Below are positions 45,474 to 53,780 of a stretch of 64,000 nt of DNA, in pieces. Under the pieces are notes generated by a model, which worked only from the letters and a program-made list of their open reading frames with translations, had not been told where the DNA came from and ran no database searches. Position numbers and translations under genes: made by a program. Numbering within the stretch: position 1 is the stretch's first letter; every line of letters begins with the position of its first letter. Source of the stretch: an uncultured Bacteroidia bacterium (GTDB taxonomy: Bacteria > Bacteroidota > Bacteroidia > Bacteroidales > UBA932); NCBI GenBank assembly GCA_902785825.1, contig CACZZZ010000002.1, forward strand, positions 124,001-188,000, written 5' to 3'.

Positions 45474-48059
45474 ATGAAGAAGATCGACAAGTTCATACTG
45501 ACCTCTTTCATAGGACCATTTTTCATGATCCTGCTTGTCGTCATCTTCATCCTGATGATGCAGACCCTATGGGTCTATATTGACGAATTGGTCGGTAAGG
45601 GCTTGGACTTCAAGATTATAGCCGAATTCCTCTTCTGGGGTAGCTGCACCATCCTCCCCCTCGCTCTCCCATTGGCGACCTTGCTCGCTTCCATGATGAC
45701 CATAGGTAACATGGGAGAGAACAACGAGCTCCTGGCCCTCAAGGCGGCAGGAGTGTCCGTCTCAAGGGTGATGGCTCCAGTCATGATCGCCTCGGTTTTC
45801 ATCAGCATTGGCACCTATTTCGCTCTGAATGAACTTGTTCCTGTCGCCTACAACCAGATCTACACCCTCCGGGACGACATCAAGAGAACCAAGAACGAGA
45901 TCAAGATTCCGGACGGTGTCTTTTACGACGGAGTGGAAGGGTATGTCCTCAGGGTCGAGGAGACAGACAAAAACGGTATCATGAACGGGGTCATGCTATA
46001 TGACCACAACGGCAAGGGAAACACGAGGCTCACGATAGCGGACTCCGCCGAGATCAGGATGTCCAAGGACAAATCCTACCTCACTATCAAGATGTACGAT
46101 GGAACCAACTACCAGGAAACCAACGAGAAAGATGGCAGGAATGAGTCCCACCAGCTCCAGAAGATCAACTTCTCCAAGCAGGAGATGGTTGTGACTCTCG
46201 AGAATTACGCGTTCCAGAAATCCGACAGCGCCCGTTTCGGCGACCAGGTCAGGACGCTTCCCTTGTGGAGACTCAAAGAGGAGAAAGTACGCCTGGAGGA
46301 AGAGAGGGACAGCGTCAAATCATTCCAGCTGATGACCACCGCCGCCTCGTATCTCTTCAACTTGAGAGATCAGCTCGACACGACGGCATCCGGGATAACA
46401 CGGAACTTCGAGGATAAGGACTATCTCAGTTTCAAAGATGAACAGTCCACCTTACAAGCTCTCGAAAGGGCAGCGAACTCGGCAAGCCAGTTCCAATCCA
46501 ACATTGAGAGTTACGAGTTCGGTGCTTTCGATTACACAGTGAAGCTCCGCTGGACCGCTCTCGAGTTCCTGAGACGTTACGGCCAGGCCATCGCCTGCTT
46601 CATAATGTTCTTCATTGGCGCTCCATTGGGCGCATTGATAAGGAAAGGCGGGCTTGGAGTCTCAGCTATCGTGGCCATCCTCTTCTTCGTGTTGTACTAC
46701 ATAGTTGACATCACCGGAGTGAAGCTGGCCAGGGACGGAAGCGTAAGCGCATGGGTCGGTTCGTTCGTCTCGTCTGTCCTGATGTTGGCGATAGGAATAT
46801 ACCTCACATCAAAGGCAATACATGACACTGACATGTCCAATCTTGACTCGATAAAGAACTGGTGGAGAAAGCTAAAGAGCACGATCGCCGGATTTTTCAA
46901 GAAGACCAGGATCATATACATGGGTACTCCGGAGTTCGCCGTGGCCCCCTTGAAGGCTCTTCTTGAGAAGAAATATAATGTCGTGGCCGTCGTGACCGTG
47001 GCTGACAAACCGAGCGGCCGTGGTCAGAAAGTGAACGAGAGTGCGGTCAAGAAGTTCGCCGTCGAGCGCGGGATTCCCGTGCTGCAGCCAGTGAAGCTGA
47101 AAGACCCGGAATTCCTCGCCCAGCTTAAGTCATATAAACCCGACTTGTTCATTGTGGTAGCTTTCAGGATGCTACCCGAGGAAGTCTGGACGATGCCCAA
47201 GCTCGGAACATTCAACCTCCACGCCTCACTGTTGCCCCAGTACCGCGGCGCGGCTCCTATCAACTGGGCTGTGATCAATGGTGAGAACAGGACGGGTGCC
47301 ACTACCTTTATGATTGACAAACAGATCGACACGGGTGGTATCATCCTGAGACAGGACATCCTGATCGGGAAGGATGACACCGCGGGGGATGTCCATGACA
47401 AGTTGATGGAGATTGGTGCGGAGATGGTTGTCCAGACGGCTCAAGGTATAATTGAGAAGACTGCCGAGACAAGGGTCCAGAGGAGTTTCATCCAGGGATC
47501 CGAGGTCTTGAAGCCAGCTCCTAAACTCACGAGGGAGCTTTGCCACATCGACTGGAATGACTCCACCAAGCAGATCCACAACCTCATCCGCGGCCTCAGT
47601 CCCTATCCCGCAGCCTTCACCGAGCTCGTCAAAGGCGACTCCTCGCCCATCCAGCTCAAGATCTACTCCGCCGAACCTGTCATCCTGAGCGAAGCGAAGG
47701 ATCTCGCCTCCCTGCCGTCAGGGAGGGACGGTGGTTCAGACTCCTCGCTTCGCTCGGCCCCACCGCTCGCGTCGCATAGCGACGCTCCGGTCCCCCCTCT
47801 TACAGTGCCGAGGGTGGCATGGCCTTCACTCACCGTCCCTCCCATGACGGCCCCTGGAACGATCATTTCCGACGGGAAGTCGTATTTGTGGATAACGACA
47901 GCGGACGGAGCCATTTCCGTGAAAGAGGTTCAGTTGGCCGGAAAGAAGAGGATGGGCATCGAAGCGTTCCTTCTGGGCTTCCGGGAGCCGGAGACTTATT
48001 CCACAACTCCTGGCACCTCCAAATCTGAGATAGCCAAGACCAAGGTCCAGAACCAATGA
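45474..48059 (+). CDS. Fusion of an LptF/LptG-family permease with methionyl-tRNA formyltransferase
   Basis: One open frame of 861 codons holds two proteins that are normally separate. Residues 1 to about 470 form a YjgP/YjgQ (LptF/G) permease: helices near 10-35, 55-80 and 95-120 with LLASMMTIGNMGENNELLALKAAG (in parts: LLASMMTIGNMG, ELLALKAAGVS), a long periplasmic beta domain and C-terminal helices. Residues about 479-861 are Fmt: MGTPEFAVAPLKAL (M483), ADKPSGRGQ, NLHASLLPQYRGAAPINWA with the catalytic Asn-His, and a C-terminal OB domain. No start codon lies near the Fmt beginning, so it seems translated as one chain. Residues about 736-784 come from inserted repeats. It abuts alaS and overlaps the next gene (ATGA). 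Confidence 0.88.
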   Translation: MKKIDKFILTSFIGPFFMILLVVIFILMMQTLWVYIDELVGKGLDFKIIAEFLFWGSCTILPLALPLATLLASMMTIGNMGENNELLALKAAGVSVSRVMAPVMIASVFISIGTYFALNELVPVAYNQIYTLRDDIKRTKNEIKIPDGVFYDGVEGYVLRVEETDKNGIMNGVMLYDHNGKGNTRLTIADSAEIRMSKDKSYLTIKMYDGTNYQETNEKDGRNESHQLQKINFSKQEMVVTLENYAFQKSDSARFGDQVRTLPLWRLKEEKVRLEEERDSVKSFQLMTTAASYLFNLRDQLDTTASGITRNFEDKDYLSFKDEQSTLQALERAANSASQFQSNIESYEFGAFDYTVKLRWTALEFLRRYGQAIACFIMFFIGAPLGALIRKGGLGVSAIVAILFFVLYYIVDITGVKLARDGSVSAWVGSFVSSVLMLAIGIYLTSKAIHDTDMSNLDSIKNWWRKLKSTIAGFFKKTRIIYMGTPEFAVAPLKALLEKKYNVVAVVTVADKPSGRGQKVNESAVKKFAVERGIPVLQPVKLKDPEFLAQLKSYKPDLFIVVAFRMLPEEVWTMPKLGTFNLHASLLPQYRGAAPINWAVINGENRTGATTFMIDKQIDTGGIILRQDILIGKDDTAGDVHDKLMEIGAEMVVQTAQGIIEKTAETRVQRSFIQGSEVLKPAPKLTRELCHIDWNDSTKQIHNLIRGLSPYPAAFTELVKGDSSPIQLKIYSAEPVILSEAKDLASLPSGRDGGSDSSLRSAPPLASHSDAPVPPLTVPRVAWPSLTVPPMTAPGTIISDGKSYLWITTADGAISVKEVQLAGKKRMGIEAFLLGFREPETYSTTPGTSKSEIAKTKVQNQ
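47679..47821. repeat. 143-bp composite repeat inserted in the fmt part of the fusion gene
   Basis: It begins with the 27-bp AGCGAAGCGAAGGATCT-type element (47679-47705), then a palindrome (47708-47727), and ends with a block (47744-47821, minus-strand sense) that is the reverse complement of the block at 49613-49691. A 17-base inner palindrome lies at 47770-47786. The frame remains open and yields a Pro/Ser/Ala-rich loop (VILSEAKDL to TVPRVAW) in the C-terminal domain of Fmt. Confidence 0.85.
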
Positions 48060-48709
48060 GCACAGCCGTGATCATAGGAGGAGGAGAGTTCCCCCGGAAG
48101 CCATATCCAAGAGAACTTATTCGCCGCGCGGATGTGATTGTCTGCTGCGACGGCCATGCCCTGAAAGCCTTTCTGCGAAACAGGGAAAGCATATTCGGAG
48201 AGAACCTCAGGGAACCTGATGCCATCGTGGGCGATATGGACTCGTTGAGCCCGTCCTTAGCCAAGAAATATTCAAAGCTCCTGGTCAAAATCGAGGAGCA
48301 GGACGACAATGACCAGACCAAGGCTTACCACTTCATCCTGAATAACTTCCCCGATGTGGACACGATCCACTTCATCGCCGCCACAGGCAAACGGGAGGAC
48401 CACACCATCGGTAATCTCGGGCTCCTGATGGAATATGCCCGCAGTTCTGCTACGCCCATCGACATGGTCTCCGACTATTCCACCGCATTCGCGGTCACAG
48501 ACACCTGCGAGCTATTCCTTGGCAAAGGACGCAGGATCTCAATCTTCAGCCCCGACAACAGCCTTAAGATAACATCAAAGGGCCTGAGGTGGCAGACATC
48601 TGGCGTCGTTTTCGACAACTGGTGGCCCGCTACCCTGAACAAGACAACTGAAGATGTCGTAAAGTTGGAATTCTCCCATAAATCATTGGTACTCATTATC
48701 ACGGATTAG
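48056..48709 (+). CDS. Thiamine pyrophosphokinase
   Basis: Makes thiamine pyrophosphate from thiamine and ATP. The 217-residue protein has AVIIGGGEFPRKPYP, ADVIVCCDGHALKAF, DAIVGDMDSLSPSLAKKY near residues 60-78 (the conserved GDxDS), EEQDDNDQTKAYHFI with the conserved Asp-Gln-Thr-Lys, and FIAATGKREDHTIGNLGLL. These are the full set of family motifs. It overlaps the fusion gene by 4 bases (ATGA). A promoter for the next operon begins only 11 bases after its stop, so this gene likely ends its transcript. Confidence 0.93.
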   Translation: MSTAVIIGGGEFPRKPYPRELIRRADVIVCCDGHALKAFLRNRESIFGENLREPDAIVGDMDSLSPSLAKKYSKLLVKIEEQDDNDQTKAYHFILNNFPDVDTIHFIAATGKREDHTIGNLGLLMEYARSSATPIDMVSDYSTAFAVTDTCELFLGKGRRISIFSPDNSLKITSKGLRWQTSGVVFDNWWPATLNKTTEDVVKLEFSHKSLVLIITD

Positions 48710-48720
48710 CTATTTTTGAT

Positions 48721-48728
48721 TATATTTG
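48721..48728 (+). promoter_or_regulatory. Candidate -7 box (TATATTTG) before the polyferredoxin gene
   Basis: A full match to TAnnTTTG, 30 bases before the ATG at 48758 and just after the thiamine pyrophosphokinase stop. It argues that the polyferredoxin and the aldo/keto reductase form a new transcript. No -33 motif is clear. Confidence 0.55.
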
Positions 48729-48757
48729 TCTCTTGCGAACAAATATCTATCTTAAAA

Positions 48758-50413
48758 ATGCTTAAGAAAATAAGAGTCACATTGGCGACTCTCTGCCTCG
48801 CGGCCATCACGTTGCTATTCCTGGATTTCACCGGGACGCTGCATCATTGGCTCGGCTGGCTCGCCAAAATCCAGTTCCTGCCAGCTGTACTGGCCCTCAA
48901 CCTCGTGGTCATCATCGTCCTTTTGCTGGTGACGATCCTTTTCGGAAGGATTTATTGCTCAGTCATTTGCCCCCTTGGAGTGTTCCAAGACGGCGTGGCG
49001 AACCTCAGCAAAAAGGGCAAGAAAGGCAAATATTCATATTCCAAGGAGATGAAATGGCTCCGCTACGGAGTGTGGGTGGTCTTCGTCATCGCCTTGATCG
49101 CAGGGATCAATGCCCTGGTCGCGCTTCTGGCGCCATATAGCGCATGGGGAAGGATTGTCCAGAACCTTCTCGCGCCTGTATGGCAGTGGGGCAACAACAT
49201 CCTCGCCTCCATCGCCGAGAAGCATGAGAGCTACACTTTCTACACCAAGGAAGTTTGGCTCAAGAGCCTTCCCACCTTCCTTGTGGCTCTCGGCACACTG
49301 GTCGCCGTGGTGATCCTCGCATGGAAAAACGGCAGGACATATTGCAACACGATCTGCCCTGTCGGCACGACGCTGAGTTTCTTCTCCCGTTTCGCCGCGT
49401 TCCGTCCGGTAATCGACGCCTCAAAGTGCAAGAGCTGCCACCTTTGCGAGCATAAGTGCAAGGCGGCGTGCATTGACATCGATGGTGGAAAGACGATTGA
49501 TTACTCGCGTTGCGTGGACTGCTTCAACTGCATCGACAACTGCAAGTTCGGAGCCCTCAAATACCGTTTCGCATGGGGCACGGAGCCGAATGGCACTCCG
49601 GCCAAGGCGAACCATGCCACCCTCGGCACTGTAAGAGGGGGGACCGGAGCGGAGCGGAGCGGAGCGAGCGGTGGGGCCGAGCGAAGCGAGGCGTTCGCAC
49701 GGCCGGAGGTGCCATCCGGCGACTCCAGTGCTCCGGCGGATAAGACGAGGAGAGCGTTCATGGTTGGAAGTGCCTTGGCATTAGGTGGTTCCGCATTGTC
49801 TTCCGTAAAAGCCATGGCCCAGACTGAGCCAGCGGAGGACGAGCCGGTCAAGATCGAGGGCGAGGGTGGATTCGCCGACATAGTCCCGAAGATCGCTCCT
49901 AAGCGCTCTGTCGCCATCACCCCGTTCGGATCCGAGAGCGTCAAAGCGTTCTACAGCCATTGCACGGCCTGCCAGCTTTGTGTCGCTGTCTGCCCCAACA
50001 ATGTGCTGCGTCCTTCCAAGGACCTTAAACATCTCATGCAGCCGGAGATGTCATTCGAGAGAGGCTATTGCCGCCCCGAATGCGTCAAATGCTCAGAAGT
50101 GTGCCCCGCCGGAGCGATCCTGAAGATCACCCCCGAGGAAAAGACCCAATGGAAAGTCGGAACTGCGAAAATCGCCCCATGGCTCTGTCTTGTCGATAAC
50201 GGCACCGTCGAGGAGTGCGGCAACTGCGCTCGCCACTGCCCTACCGGAGCCATCCAGATGGTAAAGAAAGATCCAAACGATCCTAAATCAGTCCGCATCC
50301 CGTCTGTGGACGAGAGCAAGTGCATAGGTTGTGGCGCCTGCGAAAATCTCTGCCCTTCCCGTCCTATCAGCGCCATCACAGTAGATGGTTTCCAGATCCA
50401 CCATAAAGCTTGA
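48758..50413 (+). CDS. NapH-like membrane polyferredoxin fused to a NapG-like ferredoxin
   Basis: I choose the ATG at 48758 (MLKKIRVTLATLCLAA), behind the promoter box, giving 551 residues. The N-terminal part has four or more membrane helices with GRIYCSVICPLGVFQD and GRTYCNTICPVGTTLSF, then ferredoxin motifs CKSCHLCEHKC and CVDCFNCIDNCKFG, like NapH/CcoG. Residues about 286-328 are a linker encoded by repeat DNA. Then comes an internal twin-arginine-like signal, KTRRAFMVGSALALGG, followed by four more cysteine motifs (CTACQLCVAVCPNN, CVKCSEVCPAG, CGNCARHCPTG, CIGCGACENLCPS), as in NapG. It would pass electrons across the inner membrane. The partner may be the aldo/keto reductase downstream. 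Confidence 0.87.
   Translation: MLKKIRVTLATLCLAAITLLFLDFTGTLHHWLGWLAKIQFLPAVLALNLVVIIVLLLVTILFGRIYCSVICPLGVFQDGVANLSKKGKKGKYSYSKEMKWLRYGVWVVFVIALIAGINALVALLAPYSAWGRIVQNLLAPVWQWGNNILASIAEKHESYTFYTKEVWLKSLPTFLVALGTLVAVVILAWKNGRTYCNTICPVGTTLSFFSRFAAFRPVIDASKCKSCHLCEHKCKAACIDIDGGKTIDYSRCVDCFNCIDNCKFGALKYRFAWGTEPNGTPAKANHATLGTVRGGTGAERSGASGGAERSEAFARPEVPSGDSSAPADKTRRAFMVGSALALGGSALSSVKAMAQTEPAEDEPVKIEGEGGFADIVPKIAPKRSVAITPFGSESVKAFYSHCTACQLCVAVCPNNVLRPSKDLKHLMQPEMSFERGYCRPECVKCSEVCPAGAILKITPEEKTQWKVGTAKIAPWLCLVDNGTVEECGNCARHCPTGAIQMVKKDPNDPKSVRIPSVDESKCIGCGACENLCPSRPISAITVDGFQIHHKA
49613..49691 (+). repeat. Second copy of the composite repeat block, inside the polyferredoxin gene
   Basis: It shares GCCACCCTCGGCACTGTAAG, the following G-rich run and GGACCGGAGC, and later GAGCGGTGGGGCC plus GAGCGAAGCGAGG, with the reverse complement of 47744-47821. 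The middle differs: here GGAGC is repeated, there a palindrome is present. It encodes the linker NHATLGTVRGG to GGAERSEA at the junction of the two ferredoxin modules. Confidence 0.85.
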
Positions 50414-50420
50414 CAACACC

Positions 50421-51815
50421 ATGAAGAATATTAACAGAAGAGAATTCCTGAAAAAGACCGGAGAGGGTGCCGCCCTTGCCGGAGCGGTAGCGGTCGCCGG
50501 AGCCTGCGCCCCCAAGAAAACCGCAGAGACTGTAGCCGCCGCTGTCAATAGCGATGGCAAAGATGTCCTGGAGACCGGTAAAATGGAGCTCAGGACCAAC
50601 CCGGGCAATGGCGACAAGGTCTCCCTGCTCGGCTACGGTTGCATGCGCTTCACGATGAAAAAAGACGCTAACGGGAAAGATGTTGTTGATCAAGAAAACG
50701 TCAACACGCTGATTGACTATGCGTTAGCTCATGGTGTCAACTATTTCGACACCGCCCCTGTCTATCTCCAGGGCCAGAGTGAGAAAGCTGTGGGAATTGC
50801 CCTAAGCAGGCATCCTAGGAACAGCTACTACATCGCCACCAAGATGTCCAACTTCCAGAGCAACGACAGGAAGGTGGCTATGCAGCTATATAACGACGCT
50901 TTCAAGAACCTCCAGACTGACTATCTCGACTACTACCTCCTCCACTCCCTCGGACGCGGAGGAGCAGCGGGGTTCAAGGCCCGTTTCGAGGACAACGGAG
51001 TCCTGGACTTCCTTCTCAAAGAGCGAGAGAAAGGTAAGATCCGCCAGCTGGGTCTCTCATTCCATGGCGACCAGCCCTCGTTCGACGACATGATGGTTCT
51101 CCACGACAAGTATCACTGGGACTTTGTCCAGATCCAGATGAACTACTACGACTGGAAACACGCCGACGGGCGCAGGAATGTCAATGCCGAATATCTCTAT
51201 AATGAGCTTGACAAGAGAGGTATTCCCATCGTGATCATGGAGCCCCTACAGGGAGGACGTCTCGCCAAGCCGGCCGAGAGTGTCGTGAATCGTCTGAAAG
51301 AGCGTGACCCGCAGGCCTCGATAGCCTCATGGGCCTTCAGGTTCGTCGGATCGTACCCAAGGGTTCTCAGCGTGCTGAGCGGCATGGTCTATATGGAGCA
51401 TCTGCAGGATAACCTCAGGACCTACATGGACTTCAAGCCATTGACGGAAGAAGAGTTGACCTTCCTGGACACCGACATCTCCGACATCATGGCCAACTAC
51501 CCGACAGTCGAATGCAACGACTGCAAGTACTGCATGCCATGCCCTTACGGGATCGATATTCCGGGAATATTCATGCACTACAACAACTCGGTCAACCAGG
51601 GTCTGCAGCCCAGAAGCAAAGAGCAGGAAGACTACCAGAAGCTCCGCAAATCATATCTCGTGAGCTACGACCGGGCCATCCCTACCCTCCGCCAGGCGGA
51701 TCACTGCGTAGGGTGTAAGCAGTGCATCCCGAAGTGTCCTCAGAGCATCCCGATCCCCCGCGAGCTTCGGAGGATCGACGCCTACGTCGAGAAGCTGAAA
51801 CAGAACACCTTATAG
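50421..51815 (+). CDS. Aldo/keto reductase with C-terminal ferredoxin domain, Tat-exported
   Basis: The ATG at 50421 gives MKNINRREFLKKTGEGAALAGAVAVAGAC (first part NRREFLKKTG), a twin-arginine signal that ends in a lipobox-like AGAC; the mature protein may be a lipoprotein. An aldo/keto reductase barrel follows with GYGCMRF, FDTAPVYLQGQSEKAVG (catalytic Asp and Tyr), YIATKMS and LDYYLLHSLG. The C-terminus has CNDCKYCMPCPYGIDIPG and CVGCKQCIPKCPQSIPI, binding sites for [4Fe-4S] clusters. It probably takes electrons from the polyferredoxin encoded 7 bases upstream. The substrate is unknown. The gene is convergent with the beta-helix gene and overlaps it by 6 bases. Confidence 0.92.
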   Translation: MKNINRREFLKKTGEGAALAGAVAVAGACAPKKTAETVAAAVNSDGKDVLETGKMELRTNPGNGDKVSLLGYGCMRFTMKKDANGKDVVDQENVNTLIDYALAHGVNYFDTAPVYLQGQSEKAVGIALSRHPRNSYYIATKMSNFQSNDRKVAMQLYNDAFKNLQTDYLDYYLLHSLGRGGAAGFKARFEDNGVLDFLLKEREKGKIRQLGLSFHGDQPSFDDMMVLHDKYHWDFVQIQMNYYDWKHADGRRNVNAEYLYNELDKRGIPIVIMEPLQGGRLAKPAESVVNRLKERDPQASIASWAFRFVGSYPRVLSVLSGMVYMEHLQDNLRTYMDFKPLTEEELTFLDTDISDIMANYPTVECNDCKYCMPCPYGIDIPGIFMHYNNSVNQGLQPRSKEQEDYQKLRKSYLVSYDRAIPTLRQADHCVGCKQCIPKCPQSIPIPRELRRIDAYVEKLKQNTL

Positions 51816-53756
51816 AAGAGGCTTGTTCGAGGTCGTGCCGATCTCCTCGAAAGGAATAGGCTTCAGGCCGAAAGAGCGAAGCACCTCTGGATCAAGATAG
51901 TATCTCAGAGGCTTGGCCAGATCTGTCCCCTTCTCACCTGTGAATAGCGAAGAATTGTTCCACTTGGAAGAATTGCCATTCTCCCGGTAGAAGAATATTT
52001 TGCATCCCACCGCGAGATTGTCGTGGATGACATTGTGGTTGATATGGTCATGGATATCCACGTTCAGTTCCGGATAACGCTCCCTGTAAAGGGGGCTGTC
52101 GATATTGACCTCTTTATAGTTCTGGGTCATGGTTAATTCCCTGCTGACCGTGTTTTCCCATTGTTCCTTTGGCCACGGGTTGAAAGTCACCGCGGCGGCG
52201 CAATCATAGAACAAGTTGTTTTCCACCAGGTTATCCCTTCCTCCGTTCATCTGGACCGCTCCGAATTCCATGGCTCCGACATTGCGGAACACGTTCCCGA
52301 TGACCTTCTGGCCGGAGATCATGTCGTCGAACCGGACTCCGGCTGCTCCGAAATGTGACCCGCCGAACACGTTCTCAAAGAAGTTATATCGCACCACAAC
52401 TCCCCTGTAGCTGTAGTTGGACCACATGTCGATCACTCCCTGGTCGTCACTTTCTTTCACAAGATTATGGAAATAATTGTATTCCACCAAGACCTCACTG
52501 CCATCCAGACGCATCGCTGAAGAGGAGCACTCGCTGAACTCGCAATGATCAACCTTCAAGCCGCATCCCTCAAAAAACACAGCGGGCTCGTAGGTGTGGA
52601 TAAATAAGGAGAAGTCCTTGAAGAAGGAGTTGCTGATGGTGTAGCCGGCCATCTCCAAAGTCTTCCTGTCTCCACCATAAGCTCTCACACCACTATGGCC
52701 AAGAGTCTCTACATGGCTGTCCGAAAGGGTGACTTCCATCGAGTCAAGGAAACGGAAAGCATCCCCACCGAAGCGGCGCACATCGAGCTTGGACAGGTTT
52801 ATCCTCTTGGATCCTTCGACCTTAACCGCATCCCCGCGGCAACCGTAAAGGCCCAGTCCGCTTATAGTAATATCTTCACAATCATTTATTTCCACCAAGA
52901 ATTTATCGTTGAAGCAAGAAAGGGTCACTTCGTCTCCCTTGGAATATCCCTCGGCTGGAATCCAATAAAGACGACCTTTACCACGATCGATATAATACTC
53001 CCCGGGAGCGTCCAACTCGCGGAAAAGGTTCAAGCCGAAATAACGGAATCCATTAGCGTAGCCATACATATGCCATGGCTCCTTAAGGGAAATGGTCTTG
53101 GTTGCAGGGTCTATGACATCTATCGGCTGGTACATGTCCTTCCAGTCGAACAAGAAATAGCCGTACACATAAGGTTCTTTCTCGTCTGTCCAGGAGGAAA
53201 TCCTATCCTCAAGATACTCAAAGACTCCCTCTTTGGTATTGGAGTCATCATACATCTTTGTCGCTCCCCTGGCTTTGCCGGCCCTGATGAAACCGGTATT
53301 CGGATAACGTGCGAGCGTCTGACGCTTTCCGTTCCAGTAAAGATCCACCAAATTCTCCCGGTCGCATGGATTGCCATAATCCTTGACTCCCAGAGCCTTA
53401 AGATCCGCCACCAACATATTCCCGGAAGATTTCTTGAATGAAATCCTCCTTTCACCCATCACCTTAGGAGTGGCGCCTGGGGCCGCCTCAATGGAGATCC
53501 TCCTGCCTTTGATGTCGTTCAAGACAAGGGCTTTTGATGGGGAATATTCCCCGTCCATGACAATGAGCTTGACATCCCCTTCTGATTTCTGAATCTGGCT
53601 GAAAGCGTATTCCAGGGTCTTCCAAGGCCTCGAAGCTGTCCCGGGAGCCTTATCGCTTCCGGATGGAGAGACATAATAATCAGTGGGATTGGCGCTTATA
53701 ACAAAAGAAGAAAGGATTGAGAATAATACAAAGAGGAAAGATGAACGACAACTCAT
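51810..53756 (-). CDS. Secreted right-handed parallel beta-helix protein
   Basis: I choose the ATG at 53756 (MSCRSSFLFVLFSILSSFVISA), which gives a signal peptide; the open frame extends three codons further to a TTG. The mature protein starts NPTDYYVSPSGSDKAPGTASRPWKTL (first part YYVSPSGSDKAPG), the DUF1565-type opening of many polysaccharide-active beta-helix proteins. Residues about 290-560 hold repeated turns such as CEDITISGLGLYGC, RINLSKLDVRRFGG, SEVLVEYNYFHNLV and RYNFFENVFGG. Such folds include polysaccharide lyases and glycosidases; the catalytic residues cannot be assigned. About 648 residues. Function beyond an extracellular glycan-active protein is not supported. Confidence 0.83.
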   Translation of the reverse strand: MSCRSSFLFVLFSILSSFVISANPTDYYVSPSGSDKAPGTASRPWKTLEYAFSQIQKSEGDVKLIVMDGEYSPSKALVLNDIKGRRISIEAAPGATPKVMGERRISFKKSSGNMLVADLKALGVKDYGNPCDRENLVDLYWNGKRQTLARYPNTGFIRAGKARGATKMYDDSNTKEGVFEYLEDRISSWTDEKEPYVYGYFLFDWKDMYQPIDVIDPATKTISLKEPWHMYGYANGFRYFGLNLFRELDAPGEYYIDRGKGRLYWIPAEGYSKGDEVTLSCFNDKFLVEINDCEDITISGLGLYGCRGDAVKVEGSKRINLSKLDVRRFGGDAFRFLDSMEVTLSDSHVETLGHSGVRAYGGDRKTLEMAGYTISNSFFKDFSLFIHTYEPAVFFEGCGLKVDHCEFSECSSSAMRLDGSEVLVEYNYFHNLVKESDDQGVIDMWSNYSYRGVVVRYNFFENVFGGSHFGAAGVRFDDMISGQKVIGNVFRNVGAMEFGAVQMNGGRDNLVENNLFYDCAAAVTFNPWPKEQWENTVSRELTMTQNYKEVNIDSPLYRERYPELNVDIHDHINHNVIHDNLAVGCKIFFYRENGNSSKWNNSSLFTGEKGTDLAKPLRYYLDPEVLRSFGLKPIPFEEIGTTSNKPLL

Positions 53757-53780
53757 ACAGCACAAATCATTTTTTACGAA

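Noticed and set aside
46840..46925. A separate start for Fmt inside the fusion gene
   Set aside because: The only nearby in-frame ATG (46920) would remove the first strand RIIYMG of the Rossmann fold, and no Shine-Dalgarno-like or other start is near. A single chain is the better reading.
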